From Alphaproteobacteria bacterium (GTDB lineage: Bacteria; Pseudomonadota; Alphaproteobacteria; Rhizobiales; Xanthobacteraceae), in NCBI GenBank assembly GCA_016869215.1, contig VGEP01000019.1, forward strand, positions 20,672 to 84,671: a DNA stretch of 64,000 nucleotides, written 5' to 3'. Below are positions 51,801 to 59,119 of the stretch, piece after piece. Made by a program: the position numbers and the translations under genes. The notes beneath the pieces were generated by a model. That model had not been told where the DNA came from, did not search any database, and saw only the letters and a list, made by a program, of their open reading frames with translations. Numbering within the stretch: the stretch's first letter is position 1; each line of letters opens with the position of its first letter.

Positions 51801-52731
51801 TGGACTTGTCGCGGTTGTCGACGCCGGGACGCAGATCGCAATGCTGCGCGCGCAGGTCGCTGCCGAACCAGGCGACGACGATGGCGACGCGCTCCAGGTT
51901 CGGGCACACCGCCTGCAACTCGTCGAGCGAGGCGACCACATCCGACGCTGCGTGCGCCACGTGGCGGTTCTCCGGCGCCGACTGGCCGGGCCCCAGCACG
52001 CGCACCACCGCCGACGGCTCGTAGCCGAACTCGGTCGTGCCCGGAATGAGCGTGACCGCACGCGCCATCTGCTCCAGCCGCCCGACCGGCCGCACCACCT
52101 CGAACGACATCTGCGGAATGCGGTTGCCGAAGTCGCCGAGCGGCAGGCGCTCGAACACGACGTAAGCGAGGCCGCGATAGGCCGGCGCGCTGCCCTCCTT
52201 CGCAACGATCAGCGGGTCGGCCTCTTGGTTCTCCGCGCCCGCATGGAAGCGCATGGTGAGACCTTCGAGATCGAGCGGCTTGCCGTCGGCCCACACCCGC
52301 AGCACCTGGCCGGCCGGCCCCTCGCAAAGCCCGACCGCGACGTTGGCAAAATAGGAATAGGTCGTCGTGGTGGTGGTGACGGTCGTACCGCCGCCCCCGC
52401 CGCCCTTGCCGCCGCCACCGCCTCCACCGCTGGTCTCGGTGCGCGTCGCGACCACCTCCTCCAGCTCGGTCGCCCAGATCACTTCGCCCGCTATGCGCGC
52501 GCGGCCGTAGAGCCGCGGGATCGGCGCGCCCTCGGTCGAGGCCATGACGTCGAGGTCGGACAGCCGCGGACCCTGGACCGAGCGCGCGATGTCGCGCCGC
52601 TCGGCGAACAGCGACTGATCGAGCATGTTGCCGGCGACTGCGCCCACAAGCCTGCCCGCGAGCGCGCCGGCCTGTCCGAACACGGCGCCGCCGGCCGCGG
52701 CGCCAGCCGCGGAGAGAAGAAGTGCTGCCAT
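48844..52731 (-). CDS. GTA baseplate multidomain protein (megatron, TIM-barrel)
   Basis: 1295 residues from ATG 52731; the frame continues to 52878 without support. This is the RcGTA gp15 type. N-terminal hydrophobic region (LLLSAAGAAAGGAVFGQAGALAGRLVGAVAGN), then YGRARIAGEVIWATE and a Gly-rich linker, then a glycosidase-like TIM barrel (WLTEVGCPAVDKGSNQPSVF near 730), a Phage-tail_3-like domain and a C-terminal Fn3-like region. It closes the tail tube and may digest cell wall. It is the longest ORF of the cluster and intact, which argues that the GTA is under selection. Confidence 0.93.
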   Translation of the reverse strand: MAALLLSAAGAAAGGAVFGQAGALAGRLVGAVAGNMLDQSLFAERRDIARSVQGPRLSDLDVMASTEGAPIPRLYGRARIAGEVIWATELEEVVATRTETSGGGGGGGKGGGGGGTTVTTTTTTYSYFANVAVGLCEGPAGQVLRVWADGKPLDLEGLTMRFHAGAENQEADPLIVAKEGSAPAYRGLAYVVFERLPLGDFGNRIPQMSFEVVRPVGRLEQMARAVTLIPGTTEFGYEPSAVVRVLGPGQSAPENRHVAHAASDVVASLDELQAVCPNLERVAIVVAWFGSDLRAQHCDLRPGVDNRDKSTHGASWTVAGLDRSTAHLVSTVEDRAAFGGTPSDQSVTNLIAELKARGLKVTLYPFVMMDVPADNELPDPWTGEAPQPAYPWRGRITCDPAPGLAESPDGTSAAGTQVDAFFGDGSDWRYRRMILHYAPLAQSAGGVDAFLIGSELKALTRVRSGSGAYPAVTQLVSLAEDVKDILGEDCLVTYGADWTEYGSHVIDDEAQEVRFPLDPLWACAAIGAIGIDYYAPLSDWRDGAEHLDRATASAIADRDYLTANLDGGEAYDWFYADGEARAAQARTDIADGLGKPWTFRQKDIWSFWANAHHERVGGAELETPTAWVPQSKPVWLTEVGCPAVDKGSNQPSVFPDPKSSEGAFPYFSNGRRDDLIQRRYLETIVAAFDPAFGASDVLNPESSVYDGRMVDPSGLHLWTWDARPYPAFPAAIDVWSDGPNWETGHWLTGRLGSTPMEGLVSAVLADSGAEGCDAAALGEGPDGYLIDRPMAARAALEPLASAYAFDAAELSGTLSFKPRGGVPAAELTEDDLVLPDSGAPFRLVRAQETELPREIALGFSDGGADYRRAVAYSRRLVGGASRVAQAELAAVTGDNSAERRADIWLQDLWAGRESAEFALPPSLLTLTPGDTLAVTLNGRRRLFEIREIVDTERRAVKARSIDPEVFDLPLAAPRRIAPAAPAAIGPVHALLLDLPLLDGEESPVLQWLAVFADPWPGPVTVWRSADGLSFERAATALAPAIVGETLDPLPRGPVSRFDRHSKVRVRLYGGALSSVSDNVLLGGANAAAVRREDGAWEVLQFGNAELVAARTYELSRLLRGREGSEWAMGDPTPEGAPFVLLDRQVIPAARGVNALGRSTTLRIVASGRDHGDMAAVTLAAPPQPTALRPLSPGHLRARRTADGLTLSWIRRTRLPAHNPQLREVPLGETREAYAVEVLDGEDVVRSFETPVPSVLYPAAGEIADFGAPQPSVTFRVAQISAQVGHGVASQATLVP

Positions 52732-52771
52732 GGGGATGCCTCGTCCGTTCGAACCGCAGCGGCGCGGCTTA

Positions 52772-52792
52772 CCTCCCCCCGAAAGGGGGAGG
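52772..52792. repeat. Small REP-like hairpin between baseplate and NlpC/P60 genes
   Basis: CCTCCCCC-cgaaa-GGGGGAGG, 8-bp stem in the 92-bp spacer. It is a single hairpin of the same G/C-run style as the REP-like modules at 18604 and 53315. Probably non-functional for termination because no T-run follows on the minus strand. Confidence 0.6.
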
Positions 52793-52823
52793 GAGCGCGC
52801 TGCGTCTGCCGCGCGCTCGGTGG

Positions 52824-53273
52824 CTAATTGCCGACGTCCGGAAACCGAAACGCGTAAGCCAGTCGTCTTCGCCACCACGGCGCGATGGCCACTTCCGCCA
52901 CCGCAGCCCCGTCATGCGCGTGCACCATCAGTGCCGGCGCGCCCGGCACACACGCCGTCACGATGGCGGCGTGCTTCGCAGGATAATGCGCGCGATAGCG
53001 AAACAGCAGCACGTCGCCCGGTGCGAAATCCCCGGGCGCGATCTCGACCAGATGCGCCCGCGCCGCCCGCGCCAACGTCTCCGCGCCGGACGCCTCCGCC
53101 CAGTCGCGCGAATACGGCGGCGCGCGCTCAGGCTCGTCGCCCAGCACCGCGCGCCACACCCCGCGCACCAGGCCGAGGCAGTCGCAGCCCACGCCTTTCA
53201 GCGAGGCCTGATGGCGGTACGGCGTGCCGATCCACGAGCGGGCCTCGGCAACGATGAGGGGGCGGGTGATCAT
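52824..53273 (-). CDS. GTA NlpC/P60 peptidase (gp14-type)
   Basis: 149 residues. The catalytic Cys is in GVGCDCLGLVRGVW near residue 30, and the His in KHAAIVTACV. It is the cell-wall peptidase placed between hub and baseplate genes, thought to help the tail penetrate peptidoglycan. There is no signal peptide, as expected for a tail protein. A repeat-filled gap of about 190 bp separates it from the hub gene. Confidence 0.92.
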   Translation of the reverse strand: MITRPLIVAEARSWIGTPYRHQASLKGVGCDCLGLVRGVWRAVLGDEPERAPPYSRDWAEASGAETLARAARAHLVEIAPGDFAPGDVLLFRYRAHYPAKHAAIVTACVPGAPALMVHAHDGAAVAEVAIAPWWRRRLAYAFRFPDVGN

Positions 53274-53314
53274 GGTGTGCTCGCATAGAAGTGAGGCAGC
53301 AAGCGCGGTGCGCT

Positions 53315-53447
53315 CCCTCTCCCCGTTTACGGGGAGAGGGTCGGGGTGAGGGGGAGTCTTCGCGATTCTGAAAAGTCGATCTCGCTGCAGCGCTCCCTCA
53401 CCCGGATCGCTTTCGCGATCAGACCTCTCCCCGCTTGCGGGGAGAGG
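53315..53447. repeat. Pair of REP-like modules in inverted orientation within the GTA cluster
   Basis: Hairpin CCCTCTCCCCGTTTACGGGGAGAGGG at 53315-53340, a GGGGTGAGGGGG tail, about 60 bp of spacer, then CCCTCACCC, GATCGC-ttt-GCGATC and CCTCTCCCCGCTTGCGGGGAGAGG at 53424-53447. The right part is an inverted copy with its own middle hairpin. The same double-hairpin-plus-GGGTGAGGGG plan surrounds the DUF559 gene at 18.6 kb, here without a gene. Confidence 0.85.
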
Positions 53448-53464
53448 CGACCCGTATCTGCGGC

Positions 53465-54358
53465 TCAGCCCTGCAGACTCTTCCCCGTGTTCCCCGGCTC
53501 GCCGGACACCGCATAGCGCGCGACGAAATCGTTGCCGGGGATGTGCGGGAAGCCGCGGAAGTTCGCGGCGTTATCGAAGCGGTCGCGACAGGTGACGAAA
53601 CGCTTGTCGCAGCCGGCGGTGACGGCGAACGCATCGCCCTCGGAAAGCGGCTCGGGCATCGCCTGCCAGAGATCGAGCACGGCGCCGTCGTCCGTCACGC
53701 GATGGCTCTTTACTTCGATGGCCAGCCCCACGTTGCCGCCGCTTGTCCACTGCAATCGCCCGCCGGTAAACCAGCCGTCCGCGTAGGCATCGAGGCCGGA
53801 CGCAATCAGGCTCGACGTGCCGCGCAGCGTCTCGATCGCGCCTGCGCCAGTGAACGCGAGCGCGGACAGCACGATGGCGCAGCGCGCGTCGCCGAGATCG
53901 GCCGAGCACGCGGCCGTGTAGCGCCGCCCGCGCTCCTCATTGAGCTTGTCGGCGAGCGAACGCACTTCCGCCGCGAACGCCGCGCCCTCGCGCCTGACCT
54001 CGCCGAGCGTGCCGCGCGTCAGCAGCACGTTCAGTTCCGGCTCGCTCCAGTCGACCAGATAAACTTCGATCGAAGCCGCGTCGTAGCGGCCCGCGGCGAG
54101 ATCGGCCTCGTTCAGCACCTCTCCGTCGAGCGCGCCGGAAATCTCCGAGCCTGCGACCGACAGGCCGAGCCGCGCCGTCGCCTCGGAGCCGGTAAGCCCA
54201 GTTCCGGCGCGACAGACGAGAGCGTCGAGCGACACGTCCTCGTCGTGGTCGGTGAAGCCCAGCACTTCGCCGTCGCGGCGCACGATGCGCCAGCAGCGGC
54301 AGAGCATGGTGACGCCGGAGTTGAGTTTGGTTTGCAGGGTGGGAGGGATTGCTCTCAC
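53465..54358 (-). CDS. GTA hub protein, DUF2163 (gp13-type)
   Basis: 297 residues. It begins with MRAIPPTLQTKLNSGVTMLCRCWRIVRRDG and VLGFTDHDEDVSLD; the C-terminal half contains Cys residues in CSADLGDARC and AGCDKRFVTCRDRFDNAANFRGFPHIPG, matching the iron-sulfur-bearing hub of RcGTA. It overlaps gp12 by 4 bp. Intact. Confidence 0.93.
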   Translation of the reverse strand: MRAIPPTLQTKLNSGVTMLCRCWRIVRRDGEVLGFTDHDEDVSLDALVCRAGTGLTGSEATARLGLSVAGSEISGALDGEVLNEADLAAGRYDAASIEVYLVDWSEPELNVLLTRGTLGEVRREGAAFAAEVRSLADKLNEERGRRYTAACSADLGDARCAIVLSALAFTGAGAIETLRGTSSLIASGLDAYADGWFTGGRLQWTSGGNVGLAIEVKSHRVTDDGAVLDLWQAMPEPLSEGDAFAVTAGCDKRFVTCRDRFDNAANFRGFPHIPGNDFVARYAVSGEPGNTGKSLQG

Positions 54359-55002
54359 GATTTGATCTCCACCAGCGGGATCTTCGGGATCGCTCCTGCG
54401 GCGAACGCCGACAGGTCGGCTTCGAGATAGTCGGTGTCGAAGCGCACCGGCACGTCGAACGTAAATCCCGCCGTCACCGCTTCGCCGATGTCCGGCACAT
54501 GCCCCGGCAGGAACGTCACCGTGCCCGCCGCGGTATCGACGGTGAACGCCGTGCCCGCCTCCGCCTCCACGCCCGCGACCGCGACGCGCACGCTGCCGGG
54601 CACGGGCTTGACGATAGGCCGCGCATAGGGCGCGTACGCGCCGCCATAGGTCTTCTTCAGCGCGAACGCCGCGGTCTCGCCGTCGCCGACGCCCAGCGCC
54701 TGGTCCGTCGGCGACACCGCCACGCCCGGCGCGGCCGACGAATGGTCGAGCCGGTCGCGCCAGCGGAAGCCATGCAGCCGCCCGCGCCGCTCCTCGAAGA
54801 ACGCGACGACCTCGGACAGCGCCTCGAAGGTCTTGATGCCGTAGCCCGCGTCGTAGCGCCTGCGCGAATGCGCCCAGCGCGCGTTGCGCTCCTCGCGGCC
54901 GGAGCCGAGCGCGACGATCTCGGTGCGCCGCTCCGGCCCGCCCGCCGAGCCGAGCGCGACGTCGAGCGGAAACAGCACTTCGTGAAAGGCCGCCGTCATC
55001 AC
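54355..55002 (-). CDS. GTA distal tail protein, DUF2460 (gp12-type)
   Basis: 215 residues. The DUF2460 pattern is visible: AFHEVLFPLDVALGSAGGPERRTEIVALGSGREERNARWAHSRRRYDAGYGI, then FFEERRGRLHGFRWRDRLDH. It forms the ring at the end of the tail tube. Overlaps gp11 and gp13 by 4 bp each, so the genes are translationally coupled. Confidence 0.94.
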   Translation of the reverse strand: MMTAAFHEVLFPLDVALGSAGGPERRTEIVALGSGREERNARWAHSRRRYDAGYGIKTFEALSEVVAFFEERRGRLHGFRWRDRLDHSSAAPGVAVSPTDQALGVGDGETAAFALKKTYGGAYAPYARPIVKPVPGSVRVAVAGVEAEAGTAFTVDTAAGTVTFLPGHVPDIGEAVTAGFTFDVPVRFDTDYLEADLSAFAAGAIPKIPLVEIKS

Positions 55003-55628
55003 AGGCTCCTCTGGCCGCGCGCCACCGCGCGCGCGATCTGGCCGGTCACGTAAGATTCCGAGCGGCGGAAACTCTCCGGATCGGGCGTGACGATGTTGAT
55101 CGTGACGCTCGCGCCGGAGCGCGCGCCGCCGGCTGCGACTCCGAGCCGGCCGTCAGCCCCGCGCCGCAGCGGCAGGATCGCCTCGGGGCCGGCCTCGCCC
55201 GCGAGTCCCGTACCGCCGGACATCAGAGGGAAGTACGTCGGGGTGCCGATCACGCCACCAGCCGCGAACGGCTTGATGCCGCCGAACGCCGCCACGGTCC
55301 CGCCGCCGCCTCCGCCCGAGCCGCCGCCTCCGCCCTGTCCGCCGCCGCCGAACAGGCCGGAGAACAGATTGTTCAGCCCGCCTGCGATGTTTTGCGCGAT
55401 CGGCCGGAACGCCGCCGCCACCGCCATGCTGGAGAGCCGCAGCGCGAGCGACTTGAGCACGTCGTCGAACTGCTTGCCGCCGACGACAGACTGCTGGAAC
55501 GCACGCGTCATGGCCGACGCGAACGCGTTGGTGCTGATCGTGAGTTGCGCGATCTTTTGATCGACGCGATGGAGCGTCGCCATGTTCTCGTAGGTCGGCA
55601 ATCCGCCTTGAAAGTCATCGTCCGCCAT
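54999..55628 (-). CDS. GTA tape measure protein (gp11-type)
   Basis: 209 residues, the short form typical of GTAs with a short tail. It has an N-terminal helical region (ISTNAFASAMTRAFQQSVVGGKQFDDVLKSLALRLSSMAVAAAF), a Gly-rich run of more than 15 residues, and GVIGTPTYFPLMSGGTGLAGEAGPEAILPL, the tail tape measure signature. It overlaps the gp12 start and the end of the small chaperone gene. Confidence 0.92.
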   Translation of the reverse strand: MADDDFQGGLPTYENMATLHRVDQKIAQLTISTNAFASAMTRAFQQSVVGGKQFDDVLKSLALRLSSMAVAAAFRPIAQNIAGGLNNLFSGLFGGGGQGGGGGSGGGGGGTVAAFGGIKPFAAGGVIGTPTYFPLMSGGTGLAGEAGPEAILPLRRGADGRLGVAAGGARSGASVTINIVTPDPESFRRSESYVTGQIARAVARGQRSL

Positions 55629-55782
55629 CGGGATACCTCGTCATCAGTTCGAGCAAAGCACTGCGCGACGGCGGCGCGCCGCCGCGTCCGGTCACGGCCT
55701 CGATCGCGCAGGCGAGCTCACGCGGCGTCATGGCCCAGAACGCGCCGGGCGAAAGCCGCAAAGTGCCGAGCCCGAAGCCCAT
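55615..55782 (-). CDS. GTA tail assembly chaperone (gp10.1-type), short
   Basis: 55 residues from ATG 55782; the gene is below the size shown in the track. It reads MGFGLGTLRLSPGAFWAMTPRELACAIEAVTG, the pattern of the rcc01693-like tail chaperone, and ends LLELMTRYPDGGR. The stop overlaps the gp11 start by 14 bp. The frame stays open upstream (FPWREAMGFG), so the natural start could be an unusual codon further up; the preceding gene also overlaps that stretch. Confidence 0.75.
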   Translation of the reverse strand: MGFGLGTLRLSPGAFWAMTPRELACAIEAVTGRGGAPPSRSALLELMTRYPDGGR

Positions 55783-55835
55783 CGCCTCGCGCCAGGGAAA
55801 GGGTGCGCGCGCGGAAGGCCAGGCCGCGCCCGGTG

Positions 55836-56183
55836 TTACGCTAAAGGGCGCGCGGGACGCTCCGGATTCTCCGCCTCGCTGCCGAACGTCGCGCCGATCA
55901 GATCGGCGGCGATCCGCACATAGCCCGCAGCCCCGCCGCCGACCGCCATCGCCGCCACGTCCTCGTCACGCACGTCCTCGCCGGCGCCGCGAAGCCCCGC
56001 GCCGATGATACGCGTCAAATCGCGCGCCTTCAGCCGGCCCGAGCCGAAACGCTCGGCCAGCGCCACCAGATCGTCCGCGCCGAACGCGGCTTCGAGCTCG
56101 GCGAGCGCGCCCAACGTGAGCACCAGGCGGCGCCGCGCGCCGCCGATCTCGGCCTCGATTTCGCCGCGGTGAATGTTGGGCAT
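55836..56183 (-). CDS. GTA family protein gp10
   Basis: 115 residues. NIHRGEIEAEIGGARRRLVLTLGALAELEAAFGADDLVALAERFGSGRLKARDLTRIIGAGLRGAG is typical of GTA gp10 (tail assembly). It ends a few bases into the next chaperone frame and starts 4 bp after gp9. Confidence 0.9.
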   Translation of the reverse strand: MPNIHRGEIEAEIGGARRRLVLTLGALAELEAAFGADDLVALAERFGSGRLKARDLTRIIGAGLRGAGEDVRDEDVAAMAVGGGAAGYVRIAADLIGATFGSEAENPERPARPLA

Positions 56184-56187
56184 CGCC

Positions 56188-56595
56188 TCACCCCGCCGCG
56201 AACGTCAGCGCGCCCGCCGACTCCAATGCCAACTCATAGGTCACCTCGCCGTTGTGCTCGCCGGCGAACTCCAGGCTCGCGATCTGGAACGCGCCCTCGA
56301 CCGTGCCGAAGTCCGGGATCGCGATCTGGTACTCCTTCACGGCGCCGTCGAAGAACGCCGCGCGCATCAGCGCGTCGGAGCTTGCGTCCTTGAACAGGCC
56401 GCGGCCCGCGATCGAGGCGCGCTTGACGCCCGCGCCTTCCAGCAGCTCGCGCCAGCGCCCCGCGCTTTCGGCGTGCGTGACGTCCACCGTCTCGGCGTTG
56501 AAGGCGATGCGGCGCGAGCGCAGGCCCGCGACCGTGACGAAGCTCTCGCCGTCGGCGATCTTGATAAGCAGGTCTTTGCCTTTCTGGGCAGACAT
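56188..56595 (-). CDS. GTA major tail tube protein (TP901-1 family, gp9-type)
   Basis: 135 residues. GKDLLIKIADGESFVTVAGLRSRRIAFNAETVDVTHAESAGRWRELLEGAGVKRASIAGRGLF and YQIAIPDFGTVEGAFQIASLEFAGEHNGEVTYELALESAG match the major tail protein of TP901-1-type. It polymerises to form the tail tube. Followed upstream by a 130-bp palindromic element that separates it from gp8. Confidence 0.93.
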   Translation of the reverse strand: MSAQKGKDLLIKIADGESFVTVAGLRSRRIAFNAETVDVTHAESAGRWRELLEGAGVKRASIAGRGLFKDASSDALMRAAFFDGAVKEYQIAIPDFGTVEGAFQIASLEFAGEHNGEVTYELALESAGALTFAAG

Positions 56596-56619
56596 CTGAA
56601 TGTCCTCTTGCTGGGGCTC

Positions 56620-56748
56620 GTGTCCCGGGCGCAGCGCGGCATGAAATGACGCGCTGCAGACCCAGGACCCCGGTTGAAATTGCAGTTCAGGAAGCTGGGT
56701 CCCGGATCAGCACCGCACCGCTGCCGCGCTGCGGTGCATCCGGGACAC
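56620..56748. repeat. GTGTCCCGG...CCGGGACAC palindromic element between gp9 and gp8
   Basis: 129 bp bounded by GTGTCCCGG and CCGGGACAC (9-bp inverted ends). The left 55 bp (GTGTCCCGGGCGCAGCGCGG...) is nearly identical to the element at 58091. It fills the only sizeable gap between GTA genes at this point and does not encode a protein. Confidence 0.85.
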
Positions 56749-56770
56749 GCGCGGCATCAGGTCGGTTCAG

Positions 56771-57178
56771 TCACTCCGGTTCGGTCATGGCGCGGAACCG
56801 CACCAGTGCGTGATAGGTCCGCCCGTCGGCCTCGCGGCGCACGTCGGCGACCGCAAAGCGCAGGTTGACGAGCCTGTGGCCGTCCAGTTCCAAAGGCGCG
56901 TCGTCGAGCGCCTGCAGCAGCGCTCCCGCGATCAGGTGCGCCTCGCGGTGCCCGCCCTGGCGCGACCAGGCGTGCAGCGTGAGCTGGTGCTCCTCGCCCG
57001 GCGCGTCGCCCGCCGAGAAGTCGGCAACGCGCGCCTCGCCGAGCGTGACGTAGGGAAACGCCGCGGCCTGCGGCGGCTCGTCGTAGATTTTCGGGCCGCC
57101 GAGCAACGCGGCCAGCGCGCCGTCGCCGGACAATGCGGTATGGATCGCGGCGCGCAGCGCCGCGGATGCGGTGGACAT
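56771..57178 (-). CDS. GTA tail terminator protein, DUF3168 (gp8-type)
   Basis: 135 residues. It contains ALRAAIHTALSGDGALAALLGGPKIYDEPPQAAAFPYVTLGEARVADFSAGDAPGEEHQLTLHAWSRQGGHREA, the DUF3168 signature. It caps the tail tube where it meets the head. Close to gp7 (15 bp gap). Confidence 0.92.
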   Translation of the reverse strand: MSTASAALRAAIHTALSGDGALAALLGGPKIYDEPPQAAAFPYVTLGEARVADFSAGDAPGEEHQLTLHAWSRQGGHREAHLIAGALLQALDDAPLELDGHRLVNLRFAVADVRREADGRTYHALVRFRAMTEPE

Positions 57179-57193
57179 GGATGATGCTCCCGA

Positions 57194-57511
57194 TCAGTCG
57201 GTGCGTTCTTCGGCGTCGATGTCGACGAAGCGCCGGTCGCGCACGCGCAGGCTCGCGATGCGATAGACCCGCGCGCCGTCGCGGAAGCGATGCCGCACGG
57301 TGATGTCCGGCGAAAAGCGAATGCGGATGCGGTGCGTCACGTTGGCGCCGAGTGCACCGGCTTCGACCGCGCCGCGCGCGGCGACCGCCTCGACCGACGC
57401 CCACAGCGTCGCCGCGGTCTCGTAGGTGCGCGTCACGCCGCCCGCACCGTCCGGCGTTTCCACCGGCGCCTCGAGCGCGAGCCTGCGGTTGAGCCTGCCC
57501 GGATCGGTCAT
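57194..57511 (-). CDS. GTA head-tail adaptor (gp7-type)
   Basis: 105 residues. RLNRRLALEAPVETPDGAGGVTRTYETAATLWASVEAVAARGAVEAGALGANVTHRIRIRFSPDITVRHRFRDGARVYRIASLR matches phage SPP1-like head closure/adaptor proteins. The start (57511) overlaps the gp6 stop with ATGA. The 621-bp frame listed in the track is the same frame with a shadow extension. Confidence 0.92.
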   Translation of the reverse strand: MTDPGRLNRRLALEAPVETPDGAGGVTRTYETAATLWASVEAVAARGAVEAGALGANVTHRIRIRFSPDITVRHRFRDGARVYRIASLRVRDRRFVDIDAEERTD

Positions 57512-58071
57512 AGCGACACCGCGCGGAACGGCGCGAGCAGCGCCGTCACGCCCTGCGGCAGCACGGCCGCGTGTTCGCCGGTCACGCCGCGGTTCTCGTA
57601 CCAGTGCGCCGCGAGCATGCGGATCGCCTGGCGCAGCGGCTCGGGCACGTCGTCCGGCGCCTCGCCGTAGCCCGCGTCGATATCGAGTTCGATGCCGCCC
57701 GCAACACGTCCCGGCGCGGGCAGAACGCCCGGCGCCAACGACAGCACACCGCCCACCGTGTCCACGTTGAAGGCGTCCACGTCGAGCGCCTGCGCCGTGC
57801 CGTCGGCCTTGCAAACGCGCGCCGCCGCGAGCGCCCGCAGCGGCACCGGAAACACCGCGATCCGTCCATCCGCCGGCCAGCGGTTGCGCACCAGCCGCCA
57901 GGTCTGCGCGATCAGCGCGCGCCGCGTCAGCGCCTCGACATGGATGCGCGCGCCCGCAATCAGCGCCGCGATAATGTCATCGTCGTCCGCGTGCTCGACA
58001 CGGAGGTAGTGCTTGGCTTCGGCGAGCGCGATAGGCTCGACTTCGGGCGGCGTGAGGAGAATGGAGGACAT
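57508..58071 (-). CDS. GTA head-tail connector (gp6-type)
   Basis: 187 residues. ILLTPPEVEPIALAEAKHYLRVEHADDDDIIAALIAGARIHVEALTRRALIAQTWRLVRNRWP is the typical connector N-terminus, and the end QAIRMLAAHWYENRGV is also conserved. It joins the portal to the tail. It is the most upstream GTA gene in the window; the major capsid gene that normally precedes it is not here. Confidence 0.93.
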   Translation of the reverse strand: MSSILLTPPEVEPIALAEAKHYLRVEHADDDDIIAALIAGARIHVEALTRRALIAQTWRLVRNRWPADGRIAVFPVPLRALAAARVCKADGTAQALDVDAFNVDTVGGVLSLAPGVLPAPGRVAGGIELDIDAGYGEAPDDVPEPLRQAIRMLAAHWYENRGVTGEHAAVLPQGVTALLAPFRAVSL

Positions 58072-58090
58072 GCTTCAACCTTTCTGAGGT

Positions 58091-58249
58091 GTGTCCCGGG
58101 CGCAGCGCGGCATGAAATGACGCGCTGCAGACCCGGGACCCCGGTTATTTCGATGCAGCAAACCGGGGTCCCGCATCTGCGGCGCACCGCCGTAGCGCGC
58201 GCCAGACGCGCGTAAACGCGCTTATGGCGCTGCGCCGCGTGCGGGACAC
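58091..58249. repeat. GTGTCCCGG-type palindromic element at the GTA border
   Basis: 159 bp from GTGTCCCGGG to GCGGGACAC. The first 55 bp repeat the element at 56620. It also contains ACCGGGGTCCCGC-type inner arms (GACCCGGGACCCCGG / CCGGGGTCCC). It marks the upstream limit of the GTA genes and the start of the protease/toxin region. Confidence 0.8.
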
Positions 58250-58296
58250 GCCGGGCGTTGACAAACTCGGCGCGGCAAGGCTCAAACGGCGGCGTC

Positions 58297-59058
58297 ATGC
58301 GCCGTCCCGCCACAGCCCTCGCGTTGTTGCTTTCGCTCGCCGCGCCTGCGGCCGCCCTCGTCGGCGGCGCACCGGTCGCGCGCGACCAGGGCGCGGGCCG
58401 CCACGTCGTGATGATCGTCTCGACCCGCAACAACATCTGCACCGGCACCGCGCTGGCGCGCGACCTGGTGCTGACCGCCGCGCATTGTGTCGAACCGCCC
58501 GCGACCTATCGCGTGATGGCCGACGGGATCGCGGCGCCGGGCCTCGCGCTCGCAAGCCGCGCGGTGCATCCGCGCTACGACGCGGGGCACTACAAGTCGG
58601 GCCGCGTCACCGCGGACGTCGCGCTCTTGAAACTCGAAAGGCCGCTGCCGGCCTCGGTCGTACCCGCCCCGCTCGCGCCCGACCGCAAGGTGGCGGCGGG
58701 CGACCGTTTCACGGTCGCTGGCATCGGCTCGACCGCGCATCAAAGCGAGACCGGCATCGGCGTGCCGCGCCAAGCCGCTCTCGTCGCGACCGGCCGGCCG
58801 GGCAATCTGCAAATTCGTCTCATGGACCCGGCGACGCGCGACCGGAGCGCGGGTCTCGGCGCCTGCACCGGCGACTCAGGCGGGCCTGCATTCGTCGAGA
58901 GCGACGGCCGCTACGCCGTGATCGGCGTGGTGAGCTGGTCGACCGGCCCCGCCGGCTCCGACGGCTGCGGCGGCTTGACAGGCGTCACGCCGCTGTCGCT
59001 GTACCGCGGCTGGATCGCGGAGACGGCGAAGAAGATGGGCGTGGCGTTGGGGCGGTGA
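58297..59058 (+). CDS. Trypsin-like secreted serine protease
   Basis: 253 residues with a signal peptide (RRPATALALLLSLAAPAAALVGG). The S1 catalytic triad is complete: His in LTAAHCVEP, Asp in TADVALLKLERP, Ser in CTGDSGGPAF. A C-terminal DGCGGLTGVTPLSLYRGWI segment is typical. It starts at an ATG after the GTA border element. The last 78 bp is duplicated at 60572-60649. It is adjacent and opposite to the first toxin/immunity pair; a role in toxin processing is possible but unproven. Confidence 0.9.
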   Translation: MRRPATALALLLSLAAPAAALVGGAPVARDQGAGRHVVMIVSTRNNICTGTALARDLVLTAAHCVEPPATYRVMADGIAAPGLALASRAVHPRYDAGHYKSGRVTADVALLKLERPLPASVVPAPLAPDRKVAAGDRFTVAGIGSTAHQSETGIGVPRQAALVATGRPGNLQIRLMDPATRDRSAGLGACTGDSGGPAFVESDGRYAVIGVVSWSTGPAGSDGCGGLTGVTPLSLYRGWIAETAKKMGVALGR

Positions 59059-59119
59059 CTGTCAAATCGTCAAGGCGTTCGCTGGCAAACATCCTGTCGG
59101 ACGCAAGGTCACCCAAATT

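Noticed and set aside
48862-52827. 1321-residue ORF on the plus strand
   Set aside because: It is exactly antisense to the GTA baseplate gene, Arg/His/Ala-rich without domains, and results from high GC codon bias.
53274-53464. Possible CRISPR-like array between gp14 and gp13
   Set aside because: There are only two hairpin modules in inverted orientation, with no regular direct repeats or spacers.
58072-58296. Search for the GTA major capsid gene upstream of gp6
   Set aside because: Only a palindromic element and the protease start are present; no capsid-like frame on either strand.
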